Positions 9,737 through 21,811 of a DNA stretch of 64,000 nucleotides are shown here, piece by piece. Every line of letters starts with the position of its first letter. The stretch's first letter is position 1. Under the pieces are notes generated by a model. It saw only the letters and a program-made list of their open reading frames with translations, ran no database searches and was not told where the DNA came from. Position numbers and translations under genes: made by a program. The DNA is from Yoonia tamlensis (GTDB lineage Bacteria; Pseudomonadota; Alphaproteobacteria; Rhodobacterales; Rhodobacteraceae), in the NCBI RefSeq assembly GCF_900115105.1, contig NZ_FOYP01000001.1, positions 1,080,097 through 1,144,096 on the forward strand. Direction: 5' to 3'.

Positions 9737-10522
9737 ATGCAATGCCATGAAGTAGATTATGAGATTTTCGGCGATGATATGCAGATCGTCGAGGTTGAAC
9801 TTGACCCGCAAGAAACCGTCATCGCCGAAGCGGGCGCCATGAATTACATGGAAGACGGGATCGGGTTCGTGTCCAAGATGGGCGATGGCACCACCCCGAC
9901 CAAGGGCGTGATGGGCGCGCTTTTGAATGTCGGGAAACGGGTGCTGACCGGCGAATCGATCTTTTTGACCCATTTTTCAAACAACGGGCAGGGCAAGAAA
10001 CGCGTGGCCTTTGCCGCGCCATACCCGGGCAAGATTATTCCCGTGGATATGTCCAAGGTCGGTGGTGAATTGATTTGCCAGAAAGATGCGTTTCTTTGCG
10101 CCGCCTTTGGCACCACAACCGATATCGCCTTCCAAAGAAAGCTGGGCGTCGGGTTTTTTGGCGGTGAAGGCTTTATCCTGCAACGTCTGCGCGGCGACGG
10201 CATGGCATTTATCCATGTTGGCGGCACCGTGATCAAACGCGAATTGCAGGCGGGCGAGGTGTTGCGCGTTGATACGGGCTGTATCGCGGCGTTTGATGCG
10301 GGCGTGACCTATGACATCGAACGCGCCGGAAGCCTGAAATCCATGGTCTTTGGCGGCGAAGGTATTTTCCTTGCCACGCTGCGTGGGCCAGGTACCGTAT
10401 ATCTGCAAAGTCTGCCATTCTCGCGGCTTGCCGACCGGATCATGCGCGCGGCAGGGCCGGGGGGCTCCAAGGGCGAAGGATCGGTGCTTGGCGGTTTGGG
10501 CGATATGTTCGGCGACCGCTAA
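9737..10522 (+). CDS. AIM24/TIGR00266 family protein
   Basis: A 261-residue member of the TIGR00266/AIM24 family, made of a duplicated beta-helix-like fold with repeated Gly-rich turns. Diagnostic blocks are [21 protein letters not shown] near the N terminus, [20 protein letters not shown] in the middle, and [19 protein letters not shown] near the C terminus. The biochemical role in bacteria is not established; the mitochondrial relative Aim24 affects inner-membrane organisation. A strong AGGAG ribosome-binding site precedes the ATG. It ends in a 4-bp tail-to-tail overlap with the cupin gene on the other strand. Confidence 0.85.
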   Translation: MQCHEVDYEIFGDDMQIVEVELDPQETVIAEAGAMNYMEDGIGFVSKMGDGTTPTKGVMGALLNVGKRVLTGESIFLTHFSNNGQGKKRVAFAAPYPGKIIPVDMSKVGGELICQKDAFLCAAFGTTTDIAFQRKLGVGFFGGEGFILQRLRGDGMAFIHVGGTVIKRELQAGEVLRVDTGCIAAFDAGVTYDIERAGSLKSMVFGGEGIFLATLRGPGTVYLQSLPFSRLADRIMRAAGPGGSKGEGSVLGGLGDMFGDR

Positions 10523-10938
10523 CGCGGAATGTCAAAGCCGGGTTCCGCAAGGTGGAATCCGGCAAAATCAAACCCCGGCGACACAGTACAACTGACCAAT
10601 GTCCAGTCGCCCGTGGTGGCCGCTGCTTGCCAGTGGTTTTCCGGCACAATGATTTGCGGGGCCTGACCGGCCAGCACATCGGGGCCAAGCATGTGATCAA
10701 TCGCGGGGCCTTCATCTGTGGCGGAGAGGCTGAGGATTATCGGTGCGCCCGCGTGGTATAGCCAGATTTCCGTGGCATCGACGCGGTGCCAATGGCTGCT
10801 TTCACCTGATTTCAGCAGAAAATAGATGCAAGTGCCCGTCGCGCGCCCTGCGTTATCGGCGATCCATGTCTGGCGATAGTAACCGCCTTCGGGATGCGGT
10901 TGCAGGTCCAGCTTTTTGATGATGGCGTCCGCTGTCAT
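10519..10938 (-). CDS. Cupin family protein (DUF985)
   Basis: A 139-residue single-domain cupin of the DUF985 type. The signature [16 protein letters not shown] at the N terminus, [18 protein letters not shown] (putative metal-binding His residues) and [16 protein letters not shown] toward the C terminus define the family. The metal and substrate are unknown; relatives include sugar-epimerase-like folds. The start overlaps the stop of the upstream GNAT gene by 4 bp (ATGA), so the two form an operon. Confidence 0.87.
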   Translation of the reverse strand: MTADAIIKKLDLQPHPEGGYYRQTWIADNAGRATGTCIYFLLKSGESSHWHRVDATEIWLYHAGAPIILSLSATDEGPAIDHMLGPDVLAGQAPQIIVPENHWQAAATTGDWTLVSCTVSPGFDFAGFHLAEPGFDIPR

Positions 10939-11522
10939 TTGAACACCGGAACATGTGCGCCAGCCGTGGCGGGCAGGTGGCCCGTTAACCGTGGATCCGG
11001 TGCGATCTCGATCTCTTGCTTGACGGGGATGAACCCTGCGCGGGTGTAAAACGGCAGGGCCTGCGGGCTATCCAAAGTACAGGTATGGACATGGAAGCGG
11101 TTGATATCGCGCGTAAATGCGCGCGCGATTGCCTGCGCCATCATCACGCGCCCCGCGCCCTTGCCAACCGATTCAGGCGTTAGCCCAAAGAAGGCCAATT
11201 CACAGGCACCCTGCGTGCGGTGATCAATCTCCAACAGGCCGATGTCGCGGCCTTGGTCTTGCAATGTCCAGACCTCGTAGTCCGGATCATGCAAGATGGC
11301 GGTCAGCACATTATCTGCCAAATGCAGCCGCGAAAACCACAGCCAGTCTTCGCCCACGGCCCGAAACAGCGTGCGGTACCAATCGTGATCGGCGGCGGTA
11401 TGGCGGGTAAAAGTGAAGTTATGAGCGACGGTCGTGGCCACAGGGGGCGTAACCATCTCAAGATGCGTGACAACAGTTGCGACCATGCCGCGCGGAATTT
11501 GGTGGAAGCCGGGATTTAACAT
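10935..11522 (-). CDS. GNAT family N-acetyltransferase
   Basis: A 195-residue acetyl-CoA-dependent N-acetyltransferase. I start it at the ATG at 11522 (MLNPGFHQIPRGMVATVVTHLEM), a beginning typical of a rhodobacterial GNAT group; the frame runs further upstream to 11606 but that part crosses the eno terminator. The acetyl-CoA loop region is GLTPESVGKGAGRVMMAQAI, followed by HTCTLDSPQALPFYTRAGFIPV, the classic GNAT ending. The substrate is unknown. It is coupled to the DUF985 cupin downstream. Confidence 0.87.
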   Translation of the reverse strand: MLNPGFHQIPRGMVATVVTHLEMVTPPVATTVAHNFTFTRHTAADHDWYRTLFRAVGEDWLWFSRLHLADNVLTAILHDPDYEVWTLQDQGRDIGLLEIDHRTQGACELAFFGLTPESVGKGAGRVMMAQAIARAFTRDINRFHVHTCTLDSPQALPFYTRAGFIPVKQEIEIAPDPRLTGHLPATAGAHVPVFK

Positions 11523-11570
11523 GGGGGGAAGGTAGTCTGAAATGATCGGCGGGGCCAAGGCATTTCGCAA

Positions 11571-11604
11571 GAAAATGCCCCGCGCAGCAGTTGGCGCGCG
11601 GGGC
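11571..11604 (-). terminator. Terminator of eno
   Basis: On the minus strand a 9-bp stem GCCCCGCGC/GCGCGGGGC with a 10-nt loop is followed by ATTTTC. It lies 8 bp beyond the eno stop codon and separates eno from the GNAT-cupin pair. The stem occupies 11577-11585 and 11596-11604. Confidence 0.85.
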
Positions 11605-11611
11605 AAATATT

Positions 11612-13820
<2,209 letters not shown>

Positions 13821-13919
13821 AGCTGCGCCTTAAATGGGGGTTATGGAATCGCCATACGCGTCATTGCGCGCAATGCAAAGCCACGATTGTATCAAACCGC
13901 CATCTGTATTGGTGGCAAT

Positions 13920-14333
13920 CTACTGCTTTTTGATCGGCACCGCATAAAGTTCAAGCCGATGCCCCTTGAGCTCGTAACCCAGTTTGGCAGCGATCCGTTC
14001 TTGCAAGGCTTCGATATCGGGGTCGACAAATTCGATGACTTCGCCTGAATGCATGTCGATCAGATGGTCATGATGGTCGCGGTCGGCGGTTTCATAGCGC
14101 GCGCGCCCGTCGCCGAATTCATGCTTTTCCAGAATGCCGGTTTCTTCGAACAGCTTGACCGTCCGGTAAACTGTCGCCAGCGAAATCCCTGCATCCGCCG
14201 CCGATGCGCGCGCATATAATTCTTCGACATCGGGGTGGTCTGTCGCCGCCTCGAGCACGCTCGCGATGGTGCGGCGTTGATCGGTCATGCGCAGGCCATT
14301 GGCTTCGCAGCGGTCAAGAATTGTAGGTTTCAT
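13920..14333 (-). CDS. fur: Fur-family metalloregulator (Fur/Mur type)
   Basis: DNA-binding metal sensor, 137 residues from the ATG at 14333 (MKPTILDRCEANGLRMT); a TTG two codons upstream is less likely. The winged helix carries ISLATVYRTVKLFEETG, the Fur recognition helix region. The metal-site motif HHDHLIDMHSGEVIEF is present, followed by the dimerisation domain ending in GYELKGHRLELY. In Rhodobacterales the closest members often respond to manganese (Mur) rather than iron, which sequence alone does not decide. It follows a CorA-type metal channel on the same strand, which fits a metal-homeostasis cluster. Confidence 0.88.
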   Translation of the reverse strand: MKPTILDRCEANGLRMTDQRRTIASVLEAATDHPDVEELYARASAADAGISLATVYRTVKLFEETGILEKHEFGDGRARYETADRDHHDHLIDMHSGEVIEFVDPDIEALQERIAAKLGYELKGHRLELYAVPIKKQ

Positions 14334-14401
14334 CGGCAACTCGAACTTTGGTCATCTGGTGATACCGCCAATCGTGGCAGGATTCCAGCCGTCGCGCGTA
14401 T

Positions 14402-15358
14402 CTAAAACCATTTGATCCAACGCAAAATTCCGTAAACCGCCGCACCCAAGACCACCATAAGCCCGCAAAGGACCTTAAACGCCTGCGGGTGATCAACACC
14501 GGGCACGCCGCCGACATTCACCCCCAAGAGGCCGGTGATAAACCCTAGCGGCAGGAAAATCGCGGCAATCACCGACAGCGTATAGCCGTTGCGCGCGACT
14601 TTTGCTTCGTGGGTTGTGTCGATATGCGCCGAAAGCGCGCGCAGCCTGTCGCGCACTTCTTCGACTTCTTCAACGGACCGCATGACCCGATTGGCCGCAT
14701 CGCGTAGCCGGTGGCGGAGCGTGTCAGGAATAATGCCACTGTGATTGATCGCCAAAGCTGTCAGCGCATCCTTGAGCGGGCCGATATGGCGGCGCAGGCG
14801 AATGGCGGTGCGCTGTGAATCATAAAGCGCCGGCACCGCCGTGACGCCTGTGTCATAAACCTGATCTTCCATTGCGTCGGCGCGTTCCTCAAGTTCGACC
14901 GACACGGTTTCAATCCGTTCAACGATGTTTTCGGTGACACGCGCAATCAAATGGCCGGGACTGGCGGGGCAATCATTTTGGGCGATCTGTTGGGCAAGGT
15001 CTTCCATTGCGAAAATTCGCAAGCGCCGCACGCTGACCACCAGACGCGGTGCCACCCAAAGTCGCAGCGACACCATATCGGCCAGCTCTTGCCCGTCGTT
15101 CAGGTTAATCCCCCGCAGCGTCAGCACAATTCCGTTGTCGTCATCATCCATGTGCGGACGCGTTTTTGCAGCCAGCAGCGCGCGCGCTGCGCGTGGCGGC
15201 ATGGCGGTTTCGCACCAACCGGAAAGGGCGGGATCGGCCAGATCGAAATGCAGCCAGCGATAGGCAATTGCATCATCAATGTCGGCAGAAACTGCCGCCG
15301 CCGGTTTTGCGGTGCCGTCGGGGTAGATATCGAACCCATGCAATGCTTTAGGTAACAA
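14402..15358 (-). CDS. CorA/ZntB-type divalent cation transporter
   Basis: Inner-membrane channel of the CorA superfamily, 318 residues. A long soluble alpha-helical N-terminal domain is followed by two C-terminal transmembrane helices. The signature loop reads GVN (in GLLGVNVGGVPG) rather than the canonical GMN, which points to the ZntB-like branch. The annotated TTG start at 15358 overlaps the end of the PhzF-family gene by 11 bp; no better ATG is available, so the exact start is uncertain. Metal specificity is not predictable. Neighbouring Fur/Mur regulator downstream is suggestive. Confidence 0.85.
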   Translation of the reverse strand: MLPKALHGFDIYPDGTAKPAAAVSADIDDAIAYRWLHFDLADPALSGWCETAMPPRAARALLAAKTRPHMDDDDNGIVLTLRGINLNDGQELADMVSLRLWVAPRLVVSVRRLRIFAMEDLAQQIAQNDCPASPGHLIARVTENIVERIETVSVELEERADAMEDQVYDTGVTAVPALYDSQRTAIRLRRHIGPLKDALTALAINHSGIIPDTLRHRLRDAANRVMRSVEEVEEVRDRLRALSAHIDTTHEAKVARNGYTLSVIAAIFLPLGFITGLLGVNVGGVPGVDHPQAFKVLCGLMVVLGAAVYGILRWIKWF

Positions 15359-16199
15359 GCCGCCCCTCCATCATGCGCAGGGCCGTGCCGCTGATCGTGA
15401 TCGGAACGGGACGTTGGTTTTTGGTCGCTGCCATGATCAGTGACGGTCGCCCCATGTCCACGCCCTGCTGGATCGTCAGGTTTTGCGGCATGTCCAGTTC
15501 TTGGGTCAAAAGACCCGCAAGTGTCGCGGCGGCGCTGCCTGTGGCGGGGTCTTCGGGGATGTCATCAAGTGGGGCAAACATCCGCGCGTCGATCTGGTCG
15601 CCATCACGCACATAGGCATAGATCGCAAAATCAAGCCCCGCAGGGTGTGCCCGCGCCCCCTTGCGGAATGCATCAAGTTGCGGCGCACAGGCGGAAAGGC
15701 TGGCCGCGCTGTCCAGCGCAACAATGACAAACGGCAGTCCGAGGCTTGCTTGCACGGGGGCATGGATTGCTGTGTCTATTGCGGTAGCGGGCAGGCCAAG
15801 TGCGGCGGCAACCAAACCAGTATCGGGTTTGCTAATCCGTTCTAGCGGGGCGCTTGTCACAAATGATGCAACGTCGCCGTCAAAGCTGCAAGGGATCGGC
15901 CCGACGCCAAGTTCCAACACCATATCCCCGCTATGCCCTTGATCGCGCAATGCAATCGCGGTGCCAATGGTCGGGTGACCGGCAAAGGCTACTTCCATTG
16001 TCGGGGTGAAAATGCGGACCTTGGCAGTATGCGCCGGATTTTCGGGCGGATAGACAAATGTGGTCTCGGAAAAATTGAACTCGCGCGCGATCTGTTGCAG
16101 ATCATCTTCGGGGAGCGCGCGCGCATCCGGGATCACAGCAAGCTGGTTGCCGCCAAAGCGGGTCTTGGTGAAAACATCATAGACAAGATAGGCGGTCAT
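15348..16199 (-). CDS. PhzF family isomerase-like protein
   Basis: A 283-residue member of the PhzF/diaminopimelate-epimerase-fold family. The ATG at 16199 is preceded by GGAG and overlaps the antiporter stop as ATGA; the longer frame to 16316 is not used. Diagnostic blocks: VFTKTRFGGNQLAVI, FNFSETTFVYPP (catalytic Glu region), FAGHPTIGTAIAL and EDPATGSAAATLAG. The physiological substrate of most PhzF homologues is unknown; there are no phenazine genes nearby. Confidence 0.9.
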   Translation of the reverse strand: MTAYLVYDVFTKTRFGGNQLAVIPDARALPEDDLQQIAREFNFSETTFVYPPENPAHTAKVRIFTPTMEVAFAGHPTIGTAIALRDQGHSGDMVLELGVGPIPCSFDGDVASFVTSAPLERISKPDTGLVAAALGLPATAIDTAIHAPVQASLGLPFVIVALDSAASLSACAPQLDAFRKGARAHPAGLDFAIYAYVRDGDQIDARMFAPLDDIPEDPATGSAAATLAGLLTQELDMPQNLTIQQGVDMGRPSLIMAATKNQRPVPITISGTALRMMEGRLVT

Positions 16200-17446
16200 T
16201 GCGGCAGCTCCGGTTCGCGGCCTACTTTTGCGGCCACACGGGTGATCGTCAACCCTTGGACAATAATCGAAAACACCACAACAACATAGGTCGCGGTCAG
16301 GATCAGCGGCTTCCATTCGCTATCAGGCAGCGACAGGGCCAGCGCGACCGAAATCCCGCCCTTGAGCCCGCCCCATGTCATGATCGGGATCACCCCTGAT
16401 GCAAAGCTGCGGAATGGTTTGAGCATCAGCACCGGCACCGCGACCGCCGCCAGACGTGCGACCAGTGCCAGCGCAATAGATGCAACGCCCGTGACGATAA
16501 AGCTGGTATCAAAAGCCACGGCAAAGACCTCGACCCCGATCATAAGGAACAAGACCGCGTTCAGGATTTCGTCGATCAGTTTCCAGAACGCATCGACATA
16601 AAGCCGCGTTTCTTCGGACATGCCGTATTTCGTGCCGACATCGCCAATCAGCAGCCCCGCACAGACCGCCATAATCGGCGCGGAGACATGCAGGTAAACC
16701 GCCAATTCATAGCCGCCGAACGCAAGGCCCAGCGTGATCAGCACCTCTAGGGAATAATCGTCAATCCGGCGCATCACGCGAAATGTCAGCCAGCCCAGCA
16801 CCACGCCAAGCAAGGCACCGCCCAGCGCTTCTTGGATAAATAATTCCGCTACCGCCGCGGCCCCGCTGCCATGGCTGTCACCATGCGGGAACGCCAGTCC
16901 GACAAGGATCAAGAACACCACATAGGCAACCCCGTCATTAAACAGGCTTTCGCCCGCGATCTTGGTTTCCAGCGATTTTTGCAAATCCGCCTCACGCAAA
17001 ACGCCAAGCACCGCGACCGGATCGGTGGGCGAAATCAACGCACCGAACACCAATGCGGTCAGCAAAGGCATCCCCGTCAGCCACGAAAACCCGTAACCCA
17101 CAATGGCCGTCGACAATGCGATCCCGATCGTTGCCATCAGCGCGACGGGCACCCATTGGGCTTTTAGGTCGGAAATCTTGACATGCAGCGCCCCCGCAAA
17201 CAGCAAAAGCCCCAACATGCCCTCAAGCAGGGCATCGGAAAAGTCGATGCTCAGCACCGTGGCGCGCACCGTGTCCTCTAGCCCGAAACCGGGCACAGCT
17301 ATATCAATCAGCATCACGACAAATGATGCAAGCAAGGACACAATCAAAATGCCGATCGCGGAAGGAAGCCGCAAAAACAGATAGTTGATGGATCCGAACG
17401 CGCCCGCAAGGACAATCAGAAGCGAGGTGATTTGCAAAAGGGACAT
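16196..17446 (-). CDS. Na+/H+ antiporter, CPA1 (NhaP) type
   Basis: Inner-membrane cation/proton exchanger of about 416 residues and 11 to 12 predicted helices. The start ATG at 17446 (MSLLQITSLLIVLAGAFGS) follows a GGAG site; the frame extending to 17515 is rejected. The ion-binding region LVFGALISPTDPVAVLGVLR and the ESLFNDGVAYVVFLIL segment are hallmarks of CPA1 exchangers. MTWGGLKGGISVALALSLP follows near the C terminus. Role: pH and sodium homeostasis, appropriate to a marine or halotolerant organism (inference). Confidence 0.92.
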   Translation of the reverse strand: MSLLQITSLLIVLAGAFGSINYLFLRLPSAIGILIVSLLASFVVMLIDIAVPGFGLEDTVRATVLSIDFSDALLEGMLGLLLFAGALHVKISDLKAQWVPVALMATIGIALSTAIVGYGFSWLTGMPLLTALVFGALISPTDPVAVLGVLREADLQKSLETKIAGESLFNDGVAYVVFLILVGLAFPHGDSHGSGAAAVAELFIQEALGGALLGVVLGWLTFRVMRRIDDYSLEVLITLGLAFGGYELAVYLHVSAPIMAVCAGLLIGDVGTKYGMSEETRLYVDAFWKLIDEILNAVLFLMIGVEVFAVAFDTSFIVTGVASIALALVARLAAVAVPVLMLKPFRSFASGVIPIMTWGGLKGGISVALALSLPDSEWKPLILTATYVVVVFSIIVQGLTITRVAAKVGREPELPQ

Positions 17447-17496
17447 GCGGACTCCGGTATTGTTTTTCAAGTGGTAACAGGTCACCCGCCCGCCCG

Positions 17497-18294
17497 CTAG
17501 AATAACCTGAGCCAACTGCCCCCAAGCTGACGCGCCCGTGCGCCTGCGCCCAGTTTGAACCGTGCCAGCCCTTGCTGGTTATGCGTGTCAATCGTGCCAA
17601 GGTCGATCTGGCGCACGCCCGTTTCGGCCAATGCGCATCCGGCCGCGATTAACAGACGGTGGTGTGCCTTGCACTGTCGTCCCGCGGTGTTTGCCCAGCC
17701 CAAGTGATAGGTCGCCCCAGCGCCGTGGCGCAAGAATATCATGCCTGCGACCACAGATTTGCGCTGCATCGCGGTCCAGACCATCACGTCTTTTGGGGCT
17801 GTGTGCGCATAGGCGCGCAGGATCGCATGGGGCAGGGCGCGAAACCGCTTTTGCCTTTGTTGCGCAATGTCGGCATCCAGCAACCACTGATGTTTGGCAG
17901 CGTGAAATGGCGCCGCGGAAATCGCAAGCGCGCTGTCTTGGGCGCGCCGCCAGCTGTTGCGCCATTTGCTCCGCATTTGGGTGACCATGTCTGATTGCTG
18001 CGCAAACACGGGCAATTCGGCCACCGTCGCGGGTGTCATCAGTTGCCGGTAGCCAGCATCATAAAGCGCCTGCGCGTCGCCGCCATTGCTGTTGATCAGA
18101 CGCAGATGTGCGCCACGCAGCGCATGCGGGTCGGGTTCCCCCGTCCAGACCGGACCGCGCGACACAAAACGCACCCCAAAGCGGGTGATAACCTGCACCG
18201 GTGCGGCGTCGGGCAGGGTGACGGTGTCAACCCATGTCCCCAGCCCCATAAGCGCATCGGCAAATTGCGGATGTTGTTGCAATGGCAAAATCAT
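17497..18294 (-). CDS. GNAT/FemAB-like acyltransferase, function unknown
   Basis: A 265-residue protein (ATG at 18294, MILPLQQHPQF) resembling the Acetyltransf_6/FemAB-like GNAT branch. The C-terminal half shows MVWTAMQRKSVVAGMIFLRHGAGATYHLGWA, then RQIDLGTIDTHNQQGLARFKLGAGA, as seen in FemAB-like transferases where a small acceptor is acylated. No substrate can be named. The open frame reaches upstream to a TTG at 18351, overlapping a small plus-strand ORF. It is 51 bp upstream of the antiporter on the same strand. Confidence 0.75.
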   Translation of the reverse strand: MILPLQQHPQFADALMGLGTWVDTVTLPDAAPVQVITRFGVRFVSRGPVWTGEPDPHALRGAHLRLINSNGGDAQALYDAGYRQLMTPATVAELPVFAQQSDMVTQMRSKWRNSWRRAQDSALAISAAPFHAAKHQWLLDADIAQQRQKRFRALPHAILRAYAHTAPKDVMVWTAMQRKSVVAGMIFLRHGAGATYHLGWANTAGRQCKAHHRLLIAAGCALAETGVRQIDLGTIDTHNQQGLARFKLGAGARARQLGGSWLRLF

Positions 18295-18339
18295 AGCGCT
18301 GTTAAGCCATTGGAAACCTAAAGCATGGTTAATGGCACG

Positions 18340-18480
18340 ATGAATAAGCAAAACAAATCTGTCGCCGGTGTTGATGCACCGCCGCCCCGCCCAACCGTAT
18401 TGGGGGCGGCCGTTGTGGCCGCCCTGATCGCATTTCCCGTAGGGATCACGCTATTTACGGTGGATTTACTGCTGCTTTAG
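18340..18480 (+). CDS. Possible small membrane protein
   Basis: A 46-codon ORF ([20 protein letters not shown] at the start; an in-frame ATG at 18325 would add five residues). After a Pro-rich N-terminal segment comes a hydrophobic stretch of about 20 residues, then the tail FTVDLLLL, so it looks like a one-helix membrane protein. It ends 4 bp inside the tyrS stop region, tail to tail. Codon use is like its neighbours and the gap would otherwise be empty. Not recognised; no strong ribosome-binding site. Confidence 0.5.
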   Translation: MNKQNKSVAGVDAPPPRPTVLGAAVVAALIAFPVGITLFTVDLLLL

Positions 18481-19727
18481 TCCAATTGCACCAGCGCGTG
18501 ACGTTTCTTGCCCGCGCTCAGCTTGATCGGGTTTGCCAGCGCTGCCGCGTCGATGATCAGTCCCGGGTTATCCAGCGGCGCATCGTTCAGACGCGCCCCG
18601 TTTTCACCGATCAGGCGTTTGGCGTCCTTGCCGCTTTTGGCAAGCCCAGCGCGTACGAAAAGCTGCACAACGGAAATCCCGTCACCTAATTCATCCGCCG
18701 TCAGCGTCACTGTTGGCAGATCATCGCCAATGCCGCCCCTTTCGAACACCTCGCGCGCGGTGGCTTCGGCGGCTTTGGCCGCGTCGGCACCGTGCAATAG
18801 CGTCGTGACCTCATTGGCGAGGATGATTTTCGCGGCGTTGATCTCGGACCCTTCCAGCGCGCCCAGACGGTCGCATTCTTCGACAGGCAGTTCGGTGTAA
18901 AGTTTCAGGAAACGGCCCGTGTCGGCATCGGTTGTGTTGCGCCAGAACTGCCAGAATTCATAGGGCGAAAGCATATCAGGGTTCAGCCAGACCGCGCCCG
19001 ATTGGCTTTTGCCCATTTTTTTACCGTCAGATGTGGTCAAAAGCGGCGATGTCAGACCGAAAATCTGGTGATCCAACACACGACGCGTCAGGTCGATACC
19101 GTTGACAATATTGCCCCATTGGTCAGAGCCGCCCATCTGCAACAGGCAACCATAGCGGCGGTTCAATTCTAGAAAGTCATAAGCCTGCAAAATCATATAG
19201 TTGAATTCAAGAAACGACAGCGATTGTTCGCGGTCGAGCCGCGATTTCACGCTCTCGAACGACAGCATCCGGTTGATCGAAAAATGCCGCCCGATGTCGC
19301 GCAGGAAATCAAGATAGTTCAACCCATCCAGCCATTCCGCGTTATTGATCATCAGCGCGCCGTTCGGTGCGTCTGAGTAGTCAAGGTATGCCGAAAACAC
19401 CTGTTTGATGCCCGCGATATTGGCGTCAATCTGTTCTGGCCCCAAAAGCGGACGCTCATCCGCGCGAAACGATGGATCACCTACCTTTGTGGTGCCGCCG
19501 CCCATCAGCGTGATCGGTTTGTGGCCGGTCTTTTGCAGCCAGCGCAGCATCATGATCTGGATCAGCGACCCGACGTGCAGCGATTTCGCCGTCGCGTCAA
19601 AGCCGATATAGGCCGGAACAACCCCGTTGCTAAGCGCGTCATCAAGCGCCTGATAATCCGTGCAATCGGCCAAAAAGCCGCGCGAGATCATTACAGACAT
19701 AAATTCGGACTTTGGATGGTAGGTCAT
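18477..19727 (-). CDS. tyrS: Tyrosyl-tRNA synthetase
   Basis: Class I aminoacyl-tRNA synthetase, 416 residues from the ATG at 19727 ([21 protein letters not shown]), with AGGAA upstream. The HIGH-type motif appears as HVGS in [13 protein letters not shown]. The tyrosine pocket has [12 protein letters not shown] and [10 protein letters not shown], and the KMSKS loop is KMGKS. The C-terminal S4-like RNA-binding domain reads [26 protein letters not shown]. It is divergent from anmK, with 63 bp between the two starts. Confidence 0.97.
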   Translation of the reverse strand: MTYHPKSEFMSVMISRGFLADCTDYQALDDALSNGVVPAYIGFDATAKSLHVGSLIQIMMLRWLQKTGHKPITLMGGGTTKVGDPSFRADERPLLGPEQIDANIAGIKQVFSAYLDYSDAPNGALMINNAEWLDGLNYLDFLRDIGRHFSINRMLSFESVKSRLDREQSLSFLEFNYMILQAYDFLELNRRYGCLLQMGGSDQWGNIVNGIDLTRRVLDHQIFGLTSPLLTTSDGKKMGKSQSGAVWLNPDMLSPYEFWQFWRNTTDADTGRFLKLYTELPVEECDRLGALEGSEINAAKIILANEVTTLLHGADAAKAAEATAREVFERGGIGDDLPTVTLTADELGDGISVVQLFVRAGLAKSGKDAKRLIGENGARLNDAPLDNPGLIIDAAALANPIKLSAGKKRHALVQLD

Positions 19728-19790
19728 TGGCTTGTTCCTGCGGTATTCACGGTGCACTCTATAGTCAGGTCATAGCCCAAGGGAAAGCGG

Positions 19791-20909
19791 ATGTTGAAAT
19801 CTGGAATAGTGCGCGCGTTGGGAACAATGTCGGGCACCTCGCTGGACGGCGTGGATGCCGCCGTGTTGGAGACAGACGGGCAGGTGATCGCGGGCTTTGG
19901 CGCGACAGCCTACCGCCCCTATACAGATGCAGAGCGCGCAGTGCTACGCGCGCACCTGGGGCGTTGGCAAAACGATGGTGTCGCGCGTTGCGCAACGGTT
20001 GTCGAATCCGCCCATATCGCCGTGATGGCCCCGTTCGAAGAAATTGATATCGCTGGGTTTCACGGGCAAACGTTGGCCCATGATCCGGGCGAGCGCGGCA
20101 CCCATCAATGTGGCAACGGACAGCATCTGGCGGATGTCTTGGGCGTGCCTGTGGCGTGGGATTTTCGCAGCCATGATGTAGCCTCGGGCGGGCAGGGCGC
20201 GCCGTTGACTCCGTTCTACCATTTTGCCTTGGCGCAATGGATCGGCGCGACGGAACCTGTCGCATTCTTAAACCTTGGCGGCGTTGGCAATATCACTTGG
20301 GTTGACCCAACGCGTGCCGATCCTGCCGATGATGGTGCGCTTTTGGCTTTTGATACCGGCCCTGCCAATGCGCCGCTGAATGATTTGATGCAGGCGCGGC
20401 TGGGGCTGGGATATGATGCGGACGGGCAGTTGGCAGCCACGGGCACAGTCGAAGATGCGATTATCCAGCGGTTCCTTAACCACCCCTATTTTGCCCAGCC
20501 CGCGCCAAAATCGCTGGACCGCGATGCATTTGCTGGGCTTTGCGCGGATGTTGCAGGCCTAAGCGATGCGGATGCGGCGGCGACGCTGACCCATGCCATT
20601 GTCGCCAGCACCGCGCAGGCGTTCCACCTGTGCCCAAGCCCGCCTGCGCGCCTGCTTGTCTGCGGGGGAGGACGCAAGAACAAAACCGTGATGCGCGGGC
20701 TTGCGCAAGTGATCGCTTGTGATGTGCAAACGGTCGAAGCCGCAGGATTAGACGGTGACATGCTCGAGGCGCAGGCTTTTGCCTTTCTGGCAGTACGCGC
20801 GGCACATGGGCTTGCGCTTTCGGCGCCCGGGACAACGGGTGTTGCTGTTGCGACCTCTGGCGGGCGCATCGCGAAACCTGCCGTCACCCACCGCGTACCC
20901 GGGTTCTAG
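19791..20909 (+). CDS. anmK: Anhydro-N-acetylmuramic acid kinase
   Basis: Peptidoglycan recycling enzyme that phosphorylates and opens 1,6-anhydroMurNAc to MurNAc-6-phosphate. The 372-residue protein starts with [23 protein letters not shown], the AnmK nucleotide-binding signature of the ASKHA fold. Further blocks are [38 protein letters not shown] and [22 protein letters not shown] element precedes the ATG. A short hairpin followed by six T residues at 20942-20962 may end the transcript. Confidence 0.95.
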   Translation: MLKSGIVRALGTMSGTSLDGVDAAVLETDGQVIAGFGATAYRPYTDAERAVLRAHLGRWQNDGVARCATVVESAHIAVMAPFEEIDIAGFHGQTLAHDPGERGTHQCGNGQHLADVLGVPVAWDFRSHDVASGGQGAPLTPFYHFALAQWIGATEPVAFLNLGGVGNITWVDPTRADPADDGALLAFDTGPANAPLNDLMQARLGLGYDADGQLAATGTVEDAIIQRFLNHPYFAQPAPKSLDRDAFAGLCADVAGLSDADAAATLTHAIVASTAQAFHLCPSPPARLLVCGGGRKNKTVMRGLAQVIACDVQTVEAAGLDGDMLEAQAFAFLAVRAAHGLALSAPGTTGVAVATSGGRIAKPAVTHRVPGF

Positions 20910-20941
20910 GGGCGCCCATCGCGCAAAAGTGACAGCGCGTG

Positions 20942-20962
20942 ATCGCGATTGCGCGATTTTTT
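20942..20962 (+). terminator. Possible weak terminator after anmK
   Basis: A 5-bp stem ATCGC/GCGAT with a 6-nt loop is followed by a run of six T. It lies about 30 bp after the anmK stop. The stem is short, so this is a tentative call. The rest of the 184-bp gap up to 21093 shows only the purine-rich leader of the next gene. Confidence 0.4.
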
Positions 20963-21093
20963 GCACGTAGTTTCAATAATTTACGCCCGTTCCCGCCGAG
21001 CCCGTTCACAGCCGCGTGAGAGGGTATTGAACCCCGCGCAATCATGCGCAGATGTAGGCGGACGACACAAACATTAACAGGAAAGAAACCAAA

Positions 21094-21717
21094 ATGATGA
21101 AAACATTGAAACTGGTTCAATCGAGCATGATCGCAGCGCCATTGGTATTGGCAGCAGGTATGGCCTCTGCAGGGGGGCTATCAGAACCCGTGCAGACCGT
21201 GGCCCCGACACCCGTGCCGGTGGCCGCAGCGCCAATGATGCATAGCAGCGATTGGACAGGCTTTTATGCCGGTGGGCAACTGGGCTACGGACGCGTGTCA
21301 TCCGATGATCTTGTCGAAAATATCGACGGGGTGACGTATGGCGTGCACGGCGGCTATCTGTATGATCTCGGCTCTTTGGTTATTGGCGGCGAGCTGGATT
21401 TCGAAGGCACAAACGGTGAATCTGTTGCCGATGATGTGCAGGTTGACACAATCGCGCGCGCCAAGCTGCGTGTCGGCTATGACGCGGGCGATTTCCTGCC
21501 CTATTTCACCGCCGGTCTGGCACAAGCTAACGTGACCTTCTCGGGGTCTGAATTGTCTGACACAGGTGGTTTTGCCGGTCTGGGCGCTGAATACCGTGTC
21601 AGCGACAGCATCCGCGTCGGTGCCGAAGTACTGCAACACCAGTTTGAAGATTTTGACGGCACTGGCTTTGATTTTGACGCCACAACTGCCGCTGCACGCG
21701 TATCTTTCCAGTTCTAA
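21094..21717 (+). CDS. Small outer-membrane beta-barrel protein
   Basis: Exported 207-residue protein of the OMP_b-brl (Omp25/OmpW-like) type. Residues 1-26 form a signal peptide ending in GMASAGG. A Pro/Ala-rich linker follows, then WTGFYAGGQLGYG, the start of the barrel in many alphaproteobacterial porin-like proteins. Alternating strands run to the terminal aromatic residue in ARVSFQF, the usual outer-membrane insertion signal. Function is structural or adhesive; no transport substrate can be inferred. An AGGAAAG site precedes the tandem ATGs, and a strong terminator follows. Confidence 0.88.
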   Translation: MMKTLKLVQSSMIAAPLVLAAGMASAGGLSEPVQTVAPTPVPVAAAPMMHSSDWTGFYAGGQLGYGRVSSDDLVENIDGVTYGVHGGYLYDLGSLVIGGELDFEGTNGESVADDVQVDTIARAKLRVGYDAGDFLPYFTAGLAQANVTFSGSELSDTGGFAGLGAEYRVSDSIRVGAEVLQHQFEDFDGTGFDFDATTAAARVSFQF

Positions 21718-21782
21718 TCCCCTCGGAACTGGATATCTGCGGGCGCGGCCAATATCCCCTTGACCGTGCCCGCACAACGACA

Positions 21783-21811
21783 GGCCCGCAGCACATGTTG
21801 CGGGCCTTTTT
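21783..21811 (+). terminator. Terminator of the outer-membrane protein gene
   Basis: Stem GGCCCGCA (21783-21790) pairs with TGCGGGCC (21799-21806) around an 8-nt loop and is followed by five T. Its end overlaps the last codons of the convergent minus-strand gene, so it may also slow transcription arriving from that side. Confidence 0.85.
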
